Shown here: positions 29,428 through 36,942 of the stretch, piece after piece | Layout of the letters: each line of letters begins with the position of its first letter | Numbering within the stretch: the first letter of the stretch is position 1 | Assembly: GCF_009857435.1 (NCBI RefSeq) | Contig: NZ_WWCK01000004.1 | Coordinates: forward strand, 372,001 to 436,000 | Length of the DNA stretch: 64,000 bases | Direction: 5' to 3' | DNA from: Duganella rivi | GTDB lineage: Bacteria > Pseudomonadota > Gammaproteobacteria > Burkholderiales > Burkholderiaceae_D | Translations under genes and position numbers: made by a program | Notes under the pieces: model-generated | The model's database searches: none | Told to the model about the DNA's origin: nothing | Seen by the model: only the letters and a program-made list of their open reading frames with translations

Positions 29428-30525
29428 GTGCTGAGTGGACGTATTCTCACCCCGAACGGCTGGATCAACGGCAGCATCAGTTTCGACCAGCGGATTCAAC
29501 ACATCCGCGAAGACAACAACGCGGATAGCACGCTCACCATCCTGCCCGGCTTTGTCGACCTGCACGTGCACGGCGCGGCTGGTGTCGACATCATGCAAGG
29601 CGGCGACGCTGGCGCCACTGTGGCGCGCGCGCATGCGAAGCATGGCACCACCGCCATGCTGGGCACCACCATGACCGCCACCGACAACTCGATCCGCCGC
29701 GCCCTGCGCGGGCTGGCGCCGGCGATAGCCGAGCGGCCAACCGGCGGCGCGCGCATGCTGGGCGTGCACCTGGAAGGCCCGTTCCTCAGTATCCACCGCC
29801 TTGGCGCGCAGCCTGCGGATGCCATCGCGGTCGGCAGCATGGACTTGGTGCGCAGCTATCATGAGCTGGCGCCGATCCGCGCCATGACTTTGGCGACGGA
29901 AGTGGACGGCCACCTGGAATTGATCCCGCAATTGAATGAACTCGGCATCCGCGTGCAGATTGGCCATAGCAATGGCACCTATGAAGACGGCGTGGCCGCG
30001 CTGAAGGCCGGTGCGGCTGGCTTCACGCACCTGTACAACGGCATGACCGGACTGAATCACTACAAGCCCGGCATCGTCGGCGCAGCGCTGGCGCACGCAG
30101 AGTACGCGGAGATTATCCCGGACTTGCAGCACGTGGAGCCGGGCGCGATCCGCGCAGCCTTGCGCGCCATCCCGCGCTTGTACGGTGTGACCGATGCAAC
30201 GTCGGCCACCGGCATGCCGGACGGCGAGTATGGGCTTGGCAGCCAGCGCGTCTACAAGTGCCTGGGTTGCGTGCGACTGGCGACCGGTTCGCTGGCCGGC
30301 AGCGTGCTGACGATGGATCAAGCACTGCGCAATTTCGTCGGACTTGGCTTGGACTTGGCCGATGCTTCGAATCGCTTGTCGCTCTACCCGGCGGACTATC
30401 TCGGCGAGACCGAGCGTGGTCGCCTCGCTCCGGGTGCATGGGCGGACATTGTGGTGCTCAACGCAGAATTACAACCGGTGGCCGTCTTCGTGGAAGGTGA
30501 AGCCATCGATCTAACCACCAACTAG
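29428..30525 (+). CDS. agaA: N-acetylgalactosamine-6-phosphate deacetylase (NagA/AgaA family)
   Basis: Removes the acetyl group from GalNAc-6-phosphate (or GlcNAc-6-phosphate) in the cytoplasm. The start is a GTG with GGAG seven bases upstream, giving 365 residues. The amidohydrolase features are present: LPGFVDLHVHGAAGVD with the metal-binding HxH, LGVHLEGPFLS with the metal-ligand Glu, VQIGHSNGTYEDG and GFTHLYNGMTG with later His ligands, and YGVTDATSATGMPDGEYGLG with the catalytic Asp. The final strands carry GRLAPGAWADIVVLN. Context favours the GalNAc substrate over GlcNAc. Confidence 0.88.
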   Translation: MLSGRILTPNGWINGSISFDQRIQHIREDNNADSTLTILPGFVDLHVHGAAGVDIMQGGDAGATVARAHAKHGTTAMLGTTMTATDNSIRRALRGLAPAIAERPTGGARMLGVHLEGPFLSIHRLGAQPADAIAVGSMDLVRSYHELAPIRAMTLATEVDGHLELIPQLNELGIRVQIGHSNGTYEDGVAALKAGAAGFTHLYNGMTGLNHYKPGIVGAALAHAEYAEIIPDLQHVEPGAIRAALRAIPRLYGVTDATSATGMPDGEYGLGSQRVYKCLGCVRLATGSLAGSVLTMDQALRNFVGLGLDLADASNRLSLYPADYLGETERGRLAPGAWADIVVLNAELQPVAVFVEGEAIDLTTN

Positions 30526-30536
30526 CCGGAGACTCG

Positions 30537-32321
30537 ATGCAAGCACGCGCCATGGGATTTTTATTGTTCATTGCAGGGATGGGTGGACTGCTTTACGGAA
30601 TTGACGTTGGCATTATCGCGGGTGCGTTGCCTTATCTTGAATCGACGGCGTCGGTGGCGTGGCGTTTGAGCGCGCAGCAACTAAGTTTTATCGTAGCGGC
30701 GGTGCTGCTTGGCTCCGTGCTGTCTTCTTTATTTGCCGGTGCACTGGCCGATTGGATCGGCCGCCGCTGGGCGATGGTGTTGTCCGGCGTGCTGTTCACG
30801 CTCAGTATTCCCTTGATCGCGCTGGCTGATGGTTATATTCCGCTGCTGCTGGGCCGCTTGCTGCAAGGCGTGAGCGGTGGCTTGATTGGCGTGATTGTGC
30901 CGCTGTACTTGGCCGAGTGCCTGCACGCGCGTCAACGCGGACGCGGTGCAGCCTTGTTCCAGCTGCTGCTGACGATTGGTCTGGTGGCGGCGGCGGTGAT
31001 TGGTTTGATGCAGGCAAATTCGGTGGAAAGCGCTACCGCCGCTGCACAGCATTTGGCCGAGAGCGAGCGCACCGCTGCGGTGTTTGCGGCCAAGGATCAT
31101 GCGTGGCGCAGCATCTTCTGGTGGTGTTTGACGCCGGGCCTCATCTTCACGTTAGGCGCGCTGCTGCTGGCCGAGTCGCCGCGCTGGCTGGCGCGCCGCG
31201 GCCGCATTGAGGAAGCACGCACCGCCCTGCTGCGCACCCGCCCTGCTGACGAAGCGGAAGCCGAACTGCGCGAGATTCAGCAAGCCCTCGCGCCAGACAC
31301 CTCCACGGCCAACGCCGCCGTGACGGGCCGCGCCGCCGATCCGCTGATCAGCCGCCGCTACATGCTGCCCTTCCTGCTGGCCTGTTTGATCCTCGCGCTG
31401 AACCAGGCGACCGGCATCAACTCTGTGCTGGCCTACGTGGTCAACATCCTGAATCAAGCCGGCTTGCCTGGCGCGACCGCCAACGCCGGCGACGTCGCCC
31501 TGAAAGTCCTGAACGCGCTGATGACCATCGTGGCCGTGGTGCTGGTAGACCGCAAGGGCCGCAAGTTCCTGCTGATGCTGGGCACCGGCTGCATCGTCAC
31601 CGCGCTGCTGGCCGCCGGCCTGCTGTTCCGCAGCGCCGAAGCTGAGCAGCGCGATGTGCGCCCGATGCTGCAAGCCCAAATCCAGTCCGACAGCCTGTCG
31701 CTGCGCCTGGACGCCGCGACACTGCAATCCTTCGGCGCAGCCAATGCAGCACAAGCCCCAGTACAATTGACGGTAGCCTATTCTTACGGCCCGTTCACCA
31801 ACGTGCAAACCCGCCGCAGCGACGACGCAGCCCTGCCGCTGCTGCACCTGAGCCGGGAAGACACCGTGCAAGCCGATAGCGTGATCGGCGTCTTCTTCCG
31901 CAAGCTGCATCTGAATCCATTTGCCGATCCGGCAGAAGGCTTGAACGCGCCGCTGCGTATCGAGCGCGCCGACATCGCCGCAGTGCCGTCAACCTCGCAC
32001 GGCTGGCAAGTGGCGCTGGCCATGTGCCTGTTCGTGGCTGGCTTCGCGGTTGGCCCAGGCGTGTGCGTTTGGCTGGCGCTGTCGGAGCTGATGCCAACCC
32101 GCATCCGTTCCAACGGCATGAGCATCGCGCTGCTGATCAACCAATTCGTCTCGACCATGATCGCCGCAACCTTCCTGCCCACCGTGGGGCAGTACGGCTA
32201 CGCGACCATGTTCTTCTGGTGGGCCGGCAGCACCCTGCTCTACTTCCTCACCGCCGCCTTCCTGCTGCCCGAGACCAAGGGCAAAACGCTGGAAGAAATC
32301 GAAGCCCGCTTCGCCCGCTGA
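30537..32321 (+). CDS. MFS sugar-porter permease with a large periplasmic insertion, probable GalNAc transporter
   Basis: The 594-residue protein carries the sugar-porter signatures: GGLLYGIDVGIIAGALPYL in helix 1, ADWIGRRWAM, PLYLAECLHARQRGRGAAL, LAESPRWLARRGRIEEA, NQATGINSVLAYVV, DRKGRKFLL, and the terminal LPETKGKTLEEIEARF. Porters normally have about 450-490 residues. The excess is a hydrophilic, Leu/Asp/Ala-rich segment of about 125 residues (roughly 363-487) between helices 9 and 10, which should face the periplasm. It ends the aga operon, 11 bp after agaA. It probably brings GalNAc across the inner membrane for the ROK kinase. Confidence 0.85.
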   Translation: MQARAMGFLLFIAGMGGLLYGIDVGIIAGALPYLESTASVAWRLSAQQLSFIVAAVLLGSVLSSLFAGALADWIGRRWAMVLSGVLFTLSIPLIALADGYIPLLLGRLLQGVSGGLIGVIVPLYLAECLHARQRGRGAALFQLLLTIGLVAAAVIGLMQANSVESATAAAQHLAESERTAAVFAAKDHAWRSIFWWCLTPGLIFTLGALLLAESPRWLARRGRIEEARTALLRTRPADEAEAELREIQQALAPDTSTANAAVTGRAADPLISRRYMLPFLLACLILALNQATGINSVLAYVVNILNQAGLPGATANAGDVALKVLNALMTIVAVVLVDRKGRKFLLMLGTGCIVTALLAAGLLFRSAEAEQRDVRPMLQAQIQSDSLSLRLDAATLQSFGAANAAQAPVQLTVAYSYGPFTNVQTRRSDDAALPLLHLSREDTVQADSVIGVFFRKLHLNPFADPAEGLNAPLRIERADIAAVPSTSHGWQVALAMCLFVAGFAVGPGVCVWLALSELMPTRIRSNGMSIALLINQFVSTMIAATFLPTVGQYGYATMFFWWAGSTLLYFLTAAFLLPETKGKTLEEIEARFAR

Positions 32322-32392
32322 AATCTTAACGGGGTACTCACGATGAATACCGGCTGCGCCTCATTACGATCCTAAAAAGCACCCCGAACGAA

Positions 32393-32422
32393 AGGGTCTG
32401 ACCCCGTACGGGGTCAGACCCT
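32393..32422. repeat. Perfect 30-bp palindrome of the GGGTCTGACCCC type
   Basis: AGGGTCTGACCCCGT is followed immediately by its exact reverse complement. The element lies 71 bp after the permease gene, in the 178-bp gap before the convergent hydrolase gene. GGGTCTGACCCC/GGGGTCAGACCC palindromes recur as dispersed extragenic elements in many proteobacterial genomes. It could also act as a transcription stop between convergent genes. No transposase is adjacent. Confidence 0.8.
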
Positions 32423-32499
32423 GGCCGCAGCGGTGTGCGGGTTGGGTTGGTGCCGCGCGCTTTTAAAACTCGTGCAACGTCAACCCCATCACCCCAAAT

Positions 32500-33288
32500 T
32501 TAAGCGGGCGTCAAGCATTCCGCTAGCGTCAATTCCAGCAGCGGGAAGTGGCCCGTTTCGACTTTGAAGAACGCCGCCTGTGGGAAGATCGCTTCCCACA
32601 CGGCGCGGTCTTTTTCCGCGTCGATCATCGGATCGTAAGCGCCGAACAGCACCGCCACCGGGCCGGTGAACGCGCTTTGCACCGGCGTGTGATCGAGCGC
32701 CGAGAAATCATCCGAAGTCGCCACCGAGGTCGGGCCATCGAAAGCGCCCGGCTGCTGGATCAACTCGGCGAACGAGCGTGCCGCATCCGGGCCGGCGCTC
32801 GGGCCGAAGTACAGCTCCGTGACATCCGGCAGCAAGGACAGCGCGCCAAACACGTCCCAGAAACGCGGACGACCCGGATCATCTTCGTACATCGCCAGCG
32901 CGGTAGCCAGTTTGCCCGCATGCGGATGGTCGGTATGGACGCGGAATGCGCGGCGCGCCAGGCGCAGGGCCGCATCCTCCGGGTTGAAGGTCGGCGCCAG
33001 CAGCACCACGTCCTTGACCAGCTCCGGCGCCTGGCGCGCCAAATGCACCGCAAGGTGGGCGCCAAACGAGCTGGCCATCACGGTCAGCGGCCCACCCGCT
33101 TCGGCGGCCACACGGCGGAATTCGGCCAGCGCCGCTTCCAGCAAGTCCAGGTAGGGACGCGCCGCGCACGGCTTGGCCAGCGGCTGATGCCACCAATGGA
33201 CGTGATGCGCGTCCGGGTAGCGGGCGCGCTCAAACACCGGGCCGAGCGCCGGGCCGCCGTGCAAATAAAAAACCGAGGGTGCTGCCAT
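32500..33288 (-). CDS. Alpha/beta hydrolase
   Basis: The 262-residue product has the alpha/beta-hydrolase fold. VFYLHGGPALGP forms the oxyanion-hole HG region, VMASSFGAHLAVHLA is the nucleophile elbow (S74 in A-S-S-F-G, a variant of G-x-S-x-G), LFGAYDPMID supplies the acid residue, and ETGHFPLLEL the histidine. There is no signal peptide. The substrate is unknown; the sequence resembles small esterase or thioesterase-like proteins. It converges with the GalNAc operon across the palindrome and diverges from the M24 peptidase, so it is monocistronic. Confidence 0.78.
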   Translation of the reverse strand: MAAPSVFYLHGGPALGPVFERARYPDAHHVHWWHQPLAKPCAARPYLDLLEAALAEFRRVAAEAGGPLTVMASSFGAHLAVHLARQAPELVKDVVLLAPTFNPEDAALRLARRAFRVHTDHPHAGKLATALAMYEDDPGRPRFWDVFGALSLLPDVTELYFGPSAGPDAARSFAELIQQPGAFDGPTSVATSDDFSALDHTPVQSAFTGPVAVLFGAYDPMIDAEKDRAVWEAIFPQAAFFKVETGHFPLLELTLAECLTPA

Positions 33289-33367
33289 GATCTCTCCTTA
33301 GCTAGTGCATCCGGCATTGTAAACATTGTTGATTGACATTGCCAAAATCCGGCCTCAAGATCAGGAG

Positions 33368-34678
33368 ATGAAAAAATTCCTCCTCGCCCTCCCCCTGCTG
33401 CTGGCCGCAGCCGCCCCGATCCACGCGCAAGTGCTGTCGGTGCGCGACCAAGCCACCGTGGTCAACGAGCTGCTGGTTGACCGTTTCGACAACCTGCTGC
33501 CCAACATCATGGCGCAAACCGGCATCGATATGTGGGTGGTGGTCTCGCGCGAATACAACGAAGATCCCGTCCTGAAAACCATGCTGCCGGCAGAATGGCT
33601 GAACGCCCGCCGCCGCACAGTGCTCGTGTTCTACCGCGACGCCAAGACCGGCAAGGTAGAACGGCTGGCGGTGGCGCGCTACAACGTCGGCAAGAGCATC
33701 GCCGCCGCATGGGACATGAAGAAATTCCCTAACCAGTGGGACGCGCTGGTGGACATCATCAAGCAGCGCAATCCGGCCAAGATCGCGCTCAACACCTCGA
33801 CCCACTTCGGGCACGCGGACGGCATCGACCACACCGAGTACACCGAACTGCTGGCCGCCCTGCCCGCCGATCTGAAAAAACGCGTCGTCTCGGCAGAGCC
33901 GCTGGCCGTGCGCTGGCTGGAATCGCGCACCGCGCGCGAGATGCACATCTACCCGCAACTGGTGAACGCCACCCACAAGATTATCGAGGAAGGGTTTTCC
34001 GAACGCGTGATCACGCCGGGCATCACCACGGCTGACGATGTCGTATGGTGGTTCCGCCAAAAAATCCGCGACCTGGGCTACGACACCTGGTTCCATCCAT
34101 CGGTGGAAATCCAGCGCGCCGGCAAGGGCTTGTCCAACGCTGACGTGATCGTGCCGGGCGACCTGCTGCACGTCGACATCGGCATTACCTACCTGCGCCT
34201 GAACACCGACATCCAGGAACACGCTTACGTGCTGAAACCGGGCGAAACCGCGGCGCCGGCCGAGTTGAGCAAAGCCTTCGCCAGCGCCAACCGCCTGCAA
34301 GACATCCTGACCTCGCACTTCAAGCAAGGCCGCAGCGGCAACCAGGTGCTGGCCGCGTCGCTGCAACAGGCGAAAGCCGAGGGCATCAACGCCACCATCT
34401 ACACCCATCCGATCGGCTACCACGGCCACGCGGCCGGCCCGGCCATCGGCATGTGGGATATGCAAGGCGGCGTGCCCGGCACCGGCGACGACGTGCTGCG
34501 CTATGGCACCGCTTACTCGATCGAACTGAACGCAGCGACCGCCATCCCGGGCTGGAAAGAGCCGGTGCGCATCATGCTGGAAGAGGATGCCTATTTTGAT
34601 GAAAGTGGCGTCCGCTACATCAACGGCCGGCAGAAATCGCTGTTCCTCCTGCCCCGGCCTGCCCCATCTGTTGAATAG
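33368..34678 (+). CDS. Exported M24-family metallopeptidase (Xaa-Pro aminopeptidase-like)
   Basis: The start is the ATG at 33368, which opens a signal peptide (cut after IHAQ, residue 20); AGGAG lies directly against the start codon, unusually close. The 436-residue product has an N-terminal creatinase-like domain, then the pita-bread fold. The dinuclear metal ligands are visible: Asp in LLHVDIG and NTDIQEH, His in HPIGYHGHAAGP, Glu in YSIELNAAT and EEDAYFDESG. It should cleave N-terminal residues before proline or act on related dipeptides in the periplasm. A hairpin terminator follows about 60 nt later. Confidence 0.85.
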   Translation: MKKFLLALPLLLAAAAPIHAQVLSVRDQATVVNELLVDRFDNLLPNIMAQTGIDMWVVVSREYNEDPVLKTMLPAEWLNARRRTVLVFYRDAKTGKVERLAVARYNVGKSIAAAWDMKKFPNQWDALVDIIKQRNPAKIALNTSTHFGHADGIDHTEYTELLAALPADLKKRVVSAEPLAVRWLESRTAREMHIYPQLVNATHKIIEEGFSERVITPGITTADDVVWWFRQKIRDLGYDTWFHPSVEIQRAGKGLSNADVIVPGDLLHVDIGITYLRLNTDIQEHAYVLKPGETAAPAELSKAFASANRLQDILTSHFKQGRSGNQVLAASLQQAKAEGINATIYTHPIGYHGHAAGPAIGMWDMQGGVPGTGDDVLRYGTAYSIELNAATAIPGWKEPVRIMLEEDAYFDESGVRYINGRQKSLFLLPRPAPSVE

Positions 34679-34740
34679 GGAAAACAAATAGTTCCAGCAG
34701 GCTCAGTAGTGCCACAAGCGCACGACATTTGCGATGATAC

Positions 34741-34789
34741 GGGGGATGGAGACGCCAGGCCAAAGCGTCCCTCCCCCTTCTCTTTTTTT
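34741..34789 (+). terminator. Rho-independent terminator before the phasin gene
   Basis: GGGGGATGGAGACGC pairs with GCGTCCCTCCCCC (two bulged bases) around a 9-nt loop and runs into TTCTCTTTTTTT. It closes the M24 peptidase transcript, but it lies only 26 nt before the phasin start, so it could also work as an attenuator if the phasin promoter lies upstream. Confidence 0.75.
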
Positions 34790-34814
34790 GGCCCCTCTCA
34801 ACAGGAGCACGCTT

Positions 34815-35306
34815 ATGAACTCGTTTGTGGAACCGCTGACCACCGCCGCCCGTAACCATGCGGAGGCCCGCATTGACTATTACACTGACCTCAGCCAATC
34901 GGTACTGCGCTCGCTGCGCCAGCTATCCGACGTGCATGCGCAATTCAGCCGCGAGTCGCTGGACGACGCCACCACTGCGCTGCGTTATGCGCTGCTGACC
35001 TCGCCCGAGGAACGCAGCGCCGAGAATGCGCCTTTGCAGCCAGGAGAGATTTTGCAGAAGCTGCAAGCGTATCACCAGCGGCTGACGCAGGTGGCAGCGG
35101 AATTCCAGTCCGACATCAACCAGATCGCGCAGGAACACGTGCCGCAAACCGCGCGCACCGCGAGCGAGCTGGCTGACGCCGGACGCCAGGCTGCCAACAA
35201 GCACCTGGCCGACGAGGCCAGCCGCTTTGCCGCCATCGCCCAGCAAAATCAGGCGCTGCAACAGCCGCAGTCCATGCAGAGCGCGGGCGAAGGCAATAAG
35301 AGCTAG
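34815..35306 (+). CDS. Phasin-family protein
   Basis: The start is the ATG at 34815 with CAGGAG upstream, giving 163 residues. The sequence is almost entirely helical, rich in Ala, Gln, Glu and Leu, with heptad-like repeats, and resembles the PhaP/phasin_2 family that coats polyhydroxyalkanoate granules. SFVEPLTTAARNHAEARIDY and a long AEFQSDINQIAQEHV helix are typical, and the last ~25 residues are Gln-rich and probably disordered. No polymer synthase gene is nearby, as is common. Its last four bases overlap the end of the convergent GST gene. Confidence 0.75.
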   Translation: MNSFVEPLTTAARNHAEARIDYYTDLSQSVLRSLRQLSDVHAQFSRESLDDATTALRYALLTSPEERSAENAPLQPGEILQKLQAYHQRLTQVAAEFQSDINQIAQEHVPQTARTASELADAGRQAANKHLADEASRFAAIAQQNQALQQPQSMQSAGEGNKS

Positions 35307-35965
35307 AGGAAACGCTCCGGGATATCGGCGGCAAAAGGATACAGGGAGAAATACGGCTTGGACTCATCCAGCACTTGCTTCACCGAAGGGCGGCTGATCA
35401 AGCGCTCGAAGTAGCTCTGCAAGTGCTGGTATTCCTCCGGGAAGGGCAACAGCGTGGCGGCGTAAAACAACGCCGGCGCCGCCGCGCAATCGGCCAGGCT
35501 AAAGGCCTCGCCGCACATCCAGCTGCGCGTCGCCATGCGCTTTTCGATCATCTTGTAGGCCGTCTTGAGCTTGGTGCGCTCCTTGGTCTGGTCGCAGCTC
35601 AGGCCGGTCAAGTGCGCGTTGACGATGGTTTGCATCGGCTCCTGCACGTAATTGTCGAAAAAGCGATCCCACAGGCGCACATCCAGCGCGCCGTCCCAAT
35701 CGGCTGGAATCATCAGCTGCGCGCCGGGATAGTGGCGGTCTAAATATTCAATGATAATCGAGGTTTCCGGGATGTCGCGCCGCTGCGTGTGGTCGCGCAA
35801 CACGGGGAATTTGCACAGCGGCCAGATGGCTTCCAGCTCGGCGCGATCCGCTTCCTCGCCCAGATTAATGATGCGCTTGTCGAACTGCGTGCCGTTCTCG
35901 TACAGCGCAATCAGCACCTTGTGACAGAACGAGGCCAGCGGGTGGTAATACAGGGTCAGGGACAT
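35303..35965 (-). CDS. Glutathione S-transferase family protein
   Basis: The ATG at 35965 begins directly at the thioredoxin-fold strand MSLTLYYHPLASFCHKVLIA, giving 220 residues; the open frame upstream shows no family character. The N-terminal domain has KFPVLRDHTQRRDIPETSII (the cis-Pro and Glu-Thr/Ser glutathione-binding site). The C-terminal helical domain contains MCGEAFSLADCAAAPALFY, the N-capping Asp motif. The residue SFC at positions 12-14 may provide a catalytic Ser or Cys. Role: glutathione conjugation or peroxidase activity; substrate unknown. Converges with the phasin gene. Confidence 0.85.
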   Translation of the reverse strand: MSLTLYYHPLASFCHKVLIALYENGTQFDKRIINLGEEADRAELEAIWPLCKFPVLRDHTQRRDIPETSIIIEYLDRHYPGAQLMIPADWDGALDVRLWDRFFDNYVQEPMQTIVNAHLTGLSCDQTKERTKLKTAYKMIEKRMATRSWMCGEAFSLADCAAAPALFYAATLLPFPEEYQHLQSYFERLISRPSVKQVLDESKPYFSLYPFAADIPERFL

Positions 35966-36111
35966 ATCAGCTCCAGAATGCGATACCAAAGATTTCAGCA
36001 CATGATACTTCAGCGGCAATGATAGCGGCAGACAGTATTAACTGGGACACTCCCGTCCGTCTAAAGCCGGGCAATCACGCACCGGCGGACCACTGAACGG
36101 GACCCTAAAAA

Positions 36112-36897
36112 ATGCGCCACGCTATCACTCTGACTCTCCTCGCCCTCTGCGCCTTCAGTAACAAGAGCTTTGCCGAAGACGCCAGGCCGGCCCAGCCCAG
36201 CGACAGCCTCGTCGCCGGCATCGGCCTTGCCTACATGCCGGAATACGCCGGCGCCGACAAGAGCCGCGTGCTGCCGCTGCCCTTCCTCGAAAAGACCTAT
36301 GCCAACGGCGTATTCCTCAGCACCCAGCGCGGCATCGGCTACGAGACCAAGGTTGGCGATTTCAAAGTGAGCGCCGCGCTGGGCTACGACGGCGGGCGCG
36401 AGGACCACAAGAAGAACTACTTCTCCGGCTCGGATGCGCTGAAAGGCATGGGCGAAATCAAGGGCTCGGCGCAAGCGGTGCTGAGCGTGGGCTACCAATT
36501 GGGCTCAGTCGGCTTGGGTCTGACCACCAAGCAGAACATCAACCACCGCGAGTACGGCGCCACCTACACGCTGTCGGCCAACACGCCGCTGTACAGCGAT
36601 GCCACCGACCAGATCGGCTTGGGCATGTCGGCGACCTATGGCGACAGGAAGCACATGCAAACCTACTACGGCGTGACGGAGCGCCAAAGCATCTATTCCA
36701 ACTATCGCCCGTACACCGCCAAGGCCGGCTTTGAAAACGTAAATGTGGGCGTCAACTGGAGCCACGTGATCGACAGTAACTGGTCGGTGCGCAGCGCGCT
36801 GGGCGCCAGCCGCCTGATGACCGACGCGGCCGACAGTCCGCTCACCAAGCGCAAAACCACGCCAATGGTGATGACCGCGCTGATCTACAAGTTCTAA
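36112..36897 (+). CDS. MipA/OmpV-family outer-membrane protein
   Basis: The 261-residue product has a signal peptide (cut after SFA near residue 21) and then an outer-membrane beta-barrel of the MipA/OmpV family. GIGLAYMPEYAGADKSRVLPLPFL, the start of the family domain, is followed by alternating amphipathic strands, GLGMSATYGDRKHMQTYYGV, and a terminal strand ending in Tyr-Lys-Phe, which is a BAM recognition signal. MipA links murein synthase and hydrolase in E. coli, but most homologues, including this one, have no tested role. It stands alone between divergent and codirectional neighbours. Confidence 0.85.
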   Translation: MRHAITLTLLALCAFSNKSFAEDARPAQPSDSLVAGIGLAYMPEYAGADKSRVLPLPFLEKTYANGVFLSTQRGIGYETKVGDFKVSAALGYDGGREDHKKNYFSGSDALKGMGEIKGSAQAVLSVGYQLGSVGLGLTTKQNINHREYGATYTLSANTPLYSDATDQIGLGMSATYGDRKHMQTYYGVTERQSIYSNYRPYTAKAGFENVNVGVNWSHVIDSNWSVRSALGASRLMTDAADSPLTKRKTTPMVMTALIYKF

Positions 36898-36942
36898 GCG
36901 CGCTTGGGGTATCATTGATGAAAACTCATCACAGGTTACCCG

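Noticed and set aside
26339..32321. Reading the sugar operon as GlcNAc (nag) rather than GalNAc
   Set aside because: The deacetylase and kinase alone would fit either, but AgaS, AgaZ and the GH109-type enzyme point to galactosamine, and no separate glucosamine-6-phosphate deaminase (NagB) is present.
33302..34687. Minus-strand open frame of 461 codons opposite the M24 peptidase
   Set aside because: The plus-strand frame has a signal peptide and all five metal ligands; the minus frame has no recognisable features.
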